From assembly GCA_031400505.1 (NCBI GenBank), contig JANNPZ010000063.1, positions 1 to 64,000 of the forward strand: 64,000 nucleotides of DNA, given 5' to 3'. Position 1 is the first letter of the stretch. Each line of letters begins with the position of its first letter. A program made the translations under genes and the position numbers. Below the pieces are notes generated by a model. It was not told the origin of the DNA and made no database searches. It worked only from the letters and a program-made list of their open reading frames with translations. This DNA is from JAIYDJ01 sp031400505. Its GTDB lineage: Bacteria; Pseudomonadota; Alphaproteobacteria; Rhodobacterales; Rhodobacteraceae. Below, one piece after another: positions 59,767 to 64,000 of this stretch.

Positions 59767-61260
59767 ATGCAACCGTCTTCTGACGGCCTTTTCTTTGATA
59801 GCGTCGCCAAGTCTTTTGGGGGTACGCAGGCGCTAAAGGGTGTCACGTTGCGCGTGGGACGAGGAGAGATTGTTGCCTTGCTGGGTGAAAATGGCGCCGG
59901 AAAGTCAACGCTGATCAAGGTCTTGGGCGGCATCCATCGCCCCGATCAGGGCGGCGTCAGCATTGACGGCGAAGCTTATGCCCACGAGGCGGGCAAATCC
60001 GGCGGCCAGAAGGTTGCCTTCATCCATCAGGATCTTGGGTTGATCGAATGGATGAGCGTTGCCGAAAATATCGCCCTCGCCCTTGGATATGTAAAGCGCG
60101 GACGCAGGATCGACTGGGTCGCCACCGAAAACCGGGCGGATGCGGCACTGGCACTGGTAGACGCCGATTTTTCGGCCACGGCCCGTGTTTCGGGCCTGTC
60201 ACGCACGCAGAAATCCCTGGTGGCGATTGCGCGCGCGTTGGCGGCGGACTGCGATTTTCTGGTGCTGGACGAACCCACGGCCAGTCTACCTGCCGATGAG
60301 GTGGAACGACTTTTCGCGGCCTTGCGCCCACTGAAATCCAAAGGCGTCGGGATGATCTATGTCAGCCACCGTCTGGACGAGATTTTCAGGATCGCCGACC
60401 GGGTTGCGGTGCTGCGCGACGGACAGATGGTCGGACTGCGCCAGATTGACCACACCTCGCCCGAAGAACTGGTCAGCCTGATCGTTGGCCGCAAAGCGCG
60501 CGAAATTAACCGCCCGCCCGTTCAGGATGGCCCGGCCATCCTGCAGGTCGAAGGTCTTCGCACCCCCAATGTCGGCCCCGCGAGCTTTGAAATCAAGCGA
60601 GGCGAATTGTTGGGGCTGGCCGGATTACGCGGCGCGGGTCACGAAGATGTGGGGCGCGCGCTGTTCGGGGTGATCCCGCATGCCGGGCGGGTGAAGTTGA
60701 ACGGCGCGGCCCCCGACTTGCGGACTGCGCAAACTGCAATGCGGTCAGGCATCGGGCTGGTGGCGCGCGACCGGGTCGGCGAAAGCGTGGCCCCCGGACT
60801 GTCGATCAGAGAGAATGCGTTCGTCAATCCGTCGGCAACCGGGCGCAAGATGCTGTCGCTGCTCAGGCCAGCGGTCGAGCATGGCATGGCCCACGCCATC
60901 GGTGGTCGCGTCGGTCTGTCGCCAAATGACCCGAACCTGGCGATCGAGGCATTGTCGGGCGGCAATCAGCAAAAGGTGGTGGTCGGGCGCTGGCTCGATT
61001 CGGGGCGCCGCCTGCTGATCACCGAAGACCCTACGGCGGGTGTCGATGTCGGTGCCAAGGCCGAGATCTATCATCTGTTGTATCAGGCGATGGCCAGCGG
61101 CATGGGCGTGCTGGTTGTGTCCACGGATTTCGAGGAAATCGCCAATATCTGTCACCGCGCCATCGTGTTCAGCCGGGGCTTGCCCGTGGCCGAGTTAACG
61201 GGCGTCGAACTTTCCACTGAATCGCTTATCCAGGCCGCGTCGGCCGGAGAAGCCGCCTGA
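59767..61260 (+). CDS. Sugar ABC transporter ATP-binding protein (RbsA type, two ATPase domains)
   Basis: 497 residues from the ATG at 59767 with GGGAGGGG upstream. Domain 1 has Walker A GENGAGKST, a degenerate signature LSRTQKS and Walker B FLVLDEPTASL. Domain 2 (about 250-490) has GLRGAGHEDV in place of Walker A, as is usual in this family, with LSGGNQQKVVVGRWL and LITEDPTAGVD. It drives a ribose/xylose-type importer with the two genes that follow. Confidence 0.93.
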   Translation: MQPSSDGLFFDSVAKSFGGTQALKGVTLRVGRGEIVALLGENGAGKSTLIKVLGGIHRPDQGGVSIDGEAYAHEAGKSGGQKVAFIHQDLGLIEWMSVAENIALALGYVKRGRRIDWVATENRADAALALVDADFSATARVSGLSRTQKSLVAIARALAADCDFLVLDEPTASLPADEVERLFAALRPLKSKGVGMIYVSHRLDEIFRIADRVAVLRDGQMVGLRQIDHTSPEELVSLIVGRKAREINRPPVQDGPAILQVEGLRTPNVGPASFEIKRGELLGLAGLRGAGHEDVGRALFGVIPHAGRVKLNGAAPDLRTAQTAMRSGIGLVARDRVGESVAPGLSIRENAFVNPSATGRKMLSLLRPAVEHGMAHAIGGRVGLSPNDPNLAIEALSGGNQQKVVVGRWLDSGRRLLITEDPTAGVDVGAKAEIYHLLYQAMASGMGVLVVSTDFEEIANICHRAIVFSRGLPVAELTGVELSTESLIQAASAGEAA

Positions 61261-61269
61261 GGGGCCGCC

Positions 61270-62292
61270 ATGCCGGGAATTGACTCGAACGCCGTCGAAC
61301 CGACCAAAGACGAATTGCGCGGCCTGACGGCTGTGCAAAAAGCGATCCGGCTGGCCCCGACTTATGGGCTGGTCATCCTGATGTTCGGGCTGGTCATCCT
61401 GTTTTCGCTTCTTTTGCCCAACACGTTTCCAACGATGTTGAACGTGCGTGCGATCCTGTCGGACAAGGCGATCATCGCGCTGTTGTCGCTTGCGGCGATG
61501 ATCCCGATGGTGGCGGGGCGGATCGATCTGACTGTGGGGTATGGCATCGTGCTTTGGCATATTCTGGCGATCAGTTTGCAGACGATGTACGGCTTTCCCT
61601 GGCCTGTCGCGGTGCTGGTCGTGCTGGTGCTGGGAGTGGCGACGGGGGCGTTGAACGGACTGCTGGTCGAGGTTGCGCGGATCGACAGCTTCATCGCGAC
61701 GCTGGGCACGGGGACAATCCTTTATGCGCTGGCGTTGTGGCACACCGGCGGGCGGCAGATGGTGGGGCAATTGCCCGATGCGTTTTACGCGCTGAACGGG
61801 ACCTTCATCTTTGGCCTGCCGATCACCGCCTATTATCTTGTGGTCATCACTTTCGCCCTGTGGATCGTGCTGGAATACACTCCGATCGGTCGCTACCTTT
61901 ATGCCATCGGCGCTAACCAACGCGCGGCAGAGCTGAACGGCATCCCGACCCGCAAATTCGTGATCGGGGCGTTTGTCACCTCGGGGTTGATGACGGCGTT
62001 GGCGGGGGTTTTGCTGGCGTCGAAACTGCGCATCGGGCAGGCGAGTGTCGGGTTGGAATTCCTGCTGCCCGCGCTGGTTGGTGCGTTTCTGGGATCGACC
62101 ACCATCAAGCCGGGCCGCGTCAACGTCTGGGGCACGATTGTCGGCGTGATGATCCTGGCGGTCGGGATTTCCGGCATTCAGCAATTCGGCGGCAGTTTCT
62201 GGGTGGAGCCGTTGTTCAACGGCACCACCCTGCTGATCGCCATCGGCATCGCGGGCTATGCGCAACGCAAGAAAGGCGCAAAGTCCAAGTGA
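61270..62292 (+). CDS. Sugar ABC transporter permease (RbsC-like)
   Basis: 340 residues with about eight to ten hydrophobic helices. Family marks include MIPMVAGRIDLTVGYGIV, RIDSFIATLGTGTILYAL and GANQRAAELNGIPTRKFVIGAF, all typical of the CUT2/RbsC permeases. It starts nine bases after the ATPase gene. The missing canonical DLSVG reads DLTVG here, a common variant. Confidence 0.93.
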   Translation: MPGIDSNAVEPTKDELRGLTAVQKAIRLAPTYGLVILMFGLVILFSLLLPNTFPTMLNVRAILSDKAIIALLSLAAMIPMVAGRIDLTVGYGIVLWHILAISLQTMYGFPWPVAVLVVLVLGVATGALNGLLVEVARIDSFIATLGTGTILYALALWHTGGRQMVGQLPDAFYALNGTFIFGLPITAYYLVVITFALWIVLEYTPIGRYLYAIGANQRAAELNGIPTRKFVIGAFVTSGLMTALAGVLLASKLRIGQASVGLEFLLPALVGAFLGSTTIKPGRVNVWGTIVGVMILAVGISGIQQFGGSFWVEPLFNGTTLLIAIGIAGYAQRKKGAKSK

Positions 62293-62319
62293 TAAGGCAT
62301 CAACGGGAGGAGACCCAAC

Positions 62320-63408
62320 ATGCTGAGAAGAACGTTTACGGTATCACTGCTGGCCATGGTTGCGGCCATGCCGGTATTCGCCGACGCAATTTCGGACGCG
62401 ATGGCTGATGTTGAGAAATACGCGGGGCAAAAGACGGTCTGGGATGGGCCGACCTCTGGACCCGTCGCGGCAGAAGGCAAAAGCATCGTGGTGCTGGCCG
62501 CAGACATGAAAAACGGCGGCGTCCTGGGTGTGACCAACGGCGTGACCGAGGCGGCAGGCGTGATCGGCTGGCAGCTGAACGTGCTGGACGGCGCGGGGTC
62601 GGTGCAAAGCCGGGCTGCAGCGTTCGGGCAGGCGCTGGCGCTAAAGCCTGATGGCATCATCATCAACGGCTTTGACGCGGTGGAACAGCAAGCGGCCCTT
62701 GATCAGGCCAAGGCTGCCGGCATTCCGATGGTGTCCTGGCATGCGGGGCCGGTGATCGGGCCGGATCCTGCGACGGGGCTTTTTGCCAACGTGTCGACCG
62801 ATGCGATGGAAGTGTCGGCGGCGGCGGGCAAATGGGCCTTTGCCGATGCAGGTGGCAAGCCGGGCGTGGTCATCTTTACCGACAGCACCTATGCCATCGC
62901 CATCGCCAAGGCTGACCGGATCAAGGAGACGATCGAAGCATTGGGCGGCACGGTTCTGGAATATGTCGATACCCCGATTGCCGATACATCAACCCGGATG
63001 CCATCGCTGACCACGGCCCTGCTGCAAAAATACGGTGCAAGCTGGACCCATGCACTGGCGATCAACGACATCTATTTCGACTTCATGGGGCCAAGTCTTG
63101 CTGCGGCCGGCATCGCCGGTGATGGCGCACCCAAGGCGGTTGCTGCGGGTGACGGATCGGAGTCTGCCTATCAGCGCATCCGCTCGTCGCAGTATCAGGC
63201 CGTCACTGTGGCAGAACCCCTGAACCTGCAAGGTTGGCAGTTGGTGGATGAATTGAACCGCGCCATGAGCGGCGTTGAATGGTCGGGGTACACATCGCCC
63301 CTGCATGTCGTAACCAAAGCCAACATCGACTTTGACGGCGGCGAGAAGAACATCTTTGATCCAGGCAACGGTTATCGCGCGGAATACACCAAAATCTGGG
63401 GCAAGTGA
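62320..63408 (+). CDS. Sugar ABC transporter substrate-binding protein (CUT2 type)
   Basis: 362 residues with a signal peptide (1-21, ending PVFA). The fold is the ribose-binding type, with IVVLAADMKNGGVLGVTNGV, ALKPDGIIINGFDAVEQQAAL and VVIFTDSTYAIAIAKADRI. The ligand is probably a sugar or sugar acid that the island's enzymes use. GGGAGG precedes the ATG, and a strong palindromic terminator follows. Confidence 0.92.
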   Translation: MLRRTFTVSLLAMVAAMPVFADAISDAMADVEKYAGQKTVWDGPTSGPVAAEGKSIVVLAADMKNGGVLGVTNGVTEAAGVIGWQLNVLDGAGSVQSRAAAFGQALALKPDGIIINGFDAVEQQAALDQAKAAGIPMVSWHAGPVIGPDPATGLFANVSTDAMEVSAAAGKWAFADAGGKPGVVIFTDSTYAIAIAKADRIKETIEALGGTVLEYVDTPIADTSTRMPSLTTALLQKYGASWTHALAINDIYFDFMGPSLAAAGIAGDGAPKAVAAGDGSESAYQRIRSSQYQAVTVAEPLNLQGWQLVDELNRAMSGVEWSGYTSPLHVVTKANIDFDGGEKNIFDPGNGYRAEYTKIWGK

Positions 63409-63420
63409 TCGCATCAGGGT

Positions 63421-63440
63421 CGGGGCGGCATGCCGCCCCG
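63421..63440. terminator. Palindromic terminator after the sugar importer operon
   Basis: A perfect 20-base palindrome, CGGGGCGGCATGCCGCCCCG, starts 13 bases after the binding-protein stop and is followed by a T-rich stretch. It lies between convergent genes. Confidence 0.85.
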
Positions 63441-63466
63441 GCTTCTCTTTTCCGGCGCGCCCGCGT

Positions 63467-64000
63467 TCAGTCTGCCTTGGTCGTTTCTGCCAGAGATTTT
63501 GCGCCTTCCAGGATCATAAGCACCGCAAGGGCCGCAGCCTCGCCGGCACGTTTGCCGTCGTAGCCGCAATTGTCGCGCATGAAGAGCCAAGATGGCACCG
63601 AACACACCGACACGATGCCCGAGGCAATGCTGTGACGGTCGCGTTCAGGCAGATCGGGGTGCAGTTTGGTCACAAAACCAAGCATGTGTTCGTGCCGGGC
63701 GCGGTTTGCAACTTTGCGCAAATCGCGGCCTTCGGCAGAGGACAGGACGGCGCGGATAACGCCCTCATCGGCGTCAAGACTTTTGAACAGGCGTTTGATG
63801 TTGCTCATCAGGTCATCGACGGTGGCAGGATCAATGACCGTAGCCCCGCCTGATTTTTCCAACTGCCACTTCCAGAACGCTTTCAGCAGATCATCCCGCG
63901 TCGGGAAATGCCGATAGATCGTGCGCTCTGTCACTTCCGCAGTTCTTGCAACCTCGGCTGTGGTTACGGACTGCAAATCCGCCCCACGCAGGATCAAGGC
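63467..64000 (-). CDS. TetR-family transcriptional regulator, N-terminus cut by the window end
   Basis: At least 177 residues. The helix-turn-helix VTTAEVARTAEVTERTIYRHFPTRDDLL lies at the visible N-terminal end, and the usual dozen or so residues before it lie beyond base 64000. The C-terminal ligand domain has WLFMRDNCGYDGKRAGEAAAL. The start codon is outside the window. It converges on the sugar importer operon; the target is unknown. Confidence 0.88.
   Translation of the reverse strand, partial: ALILRGADLQSVTTAEVARTAEVTERTIYRHFPTRDDLLKAFWKWQLEKSGGATVIDPATVDDLMSNIKRLFKSLDADEGVIRAVLSSAEGRDLRKVANRARHEHMLGFVTKLHPDLPERDRHSIASGIVSVCSVPSWLFMRDNCGYDGKRAGEAAALAVLMILEGAKSLAETTKAD

Noticed and set aside
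1..64000. CRISPR arrays, prophage, insertion sequences, tRNA and rRNA genes
   Set aside because: No regularly spaced repeats, transposase or phage proteins, or cloverleaf sequences were seen in the gaps read by eye. A dedicated RNA search could still find a short RNA gene.

Overview
The window is chromosomal DNA from an alphaproteobacterium of the Rhodobacterales (Roseobacter/Rhodobacter group). The evidence is high GC with GC-ending codons, tightly packed genes with many ATGA or TGATG overlaps, and clade-typical genes: an ScfR-type acyl-CoA regulator, hisD followed by a UPF0262 gene, DUF3572, DUF6476, a PleD-like diguanylate cyclase, an ImuA-like gene with a GAAC-N7-GAAC SOS box, an SUV3-like helicase followed by an S4 protein, and RpoH with its KLFFNLRK box. 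I found no rRNA, tRNA, CRISPR, prophage or insertion sequence.

Layout. 0-3 kb: a signalling operon (response regulator, small membrane protein, symporter-type sensor kinase) whose last gene is cut at the left edge by an unrelated TPR fragment, then an ScfR regulator. 3-9.4 kb: hisD, UPF0262, a tyrosine phosphatase, a lytic transglycosylase, a fused 2-oxoacid dehydrogenase E1 and a metallo-beta-lactamase-fold hydrolase. 9.8-17.6 kb: an H-NOX-like/diguanylate cyclase pair, a DUF4153 membrane protein, a non-pyrrolysine MttB homologue, an HAD phosphatase and PleD. 17.6-24.6 kb: an ECF sigma/metal-sensor/EF-hand stress cassette, DUF983, NUDIX, a fatty acid desaturase with a divergent regulator, two lipoproteins and an SOS-controlled imuA-like gene. 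24.7-33 kb: metG, carD, fdxA, an S4 protein, the helicase, a TPR protein, an SCP2 protein and an alpha/beta hydrolase. 33-37 kb: the complete Anbu proteasome-like cluster. 37-40.7 kb: a ligase-associated exonuclease followed by a DNA-ligase-like gene lacking its adenylation domain, then pepF. 41-46.6 kb: a Gfo/Idh oxidoreductase, rpoH, an RluD-like pseudouridine synthase with its catalytic Asp changed to Tyr, and a hybrid histidine kinase. 46.7-52 kb: an amidase with a polyamine-type ABC importer. 52-63.4 kb: a sugar-acid island. A TetR gene is cut by the right edge.

The sugar-acid island (52.1-63.4 kb) reads as one regulon. A 2-ketoaldonate reductase-like enzyme, L-idonate 5-dehydrogenase, gluconate 5-dehydrogenase and gluconokinase would take 2-keto-L-gulonate or L-idonate to 6-phosphogluconate. 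An SMP-30 lactonase and a ribose-type ABC importer would supply substrate. Four near-identical palindromes with the core TATCGATA sit in its promoter regions. One LacI regulator is intact; the other has lost the middle of its ligand-binding domain.

The strongest oddities are four genes that stay open but have lost the part that defines the family's activity: the adenylation-less DNA ligase, the RluD-like enzyme without catalytic Asp, the core-deleted LacI protein, and the H-NOX-like protein without a heme-ligand His. All functional calls come from reading the translated sequence; no database search was run.
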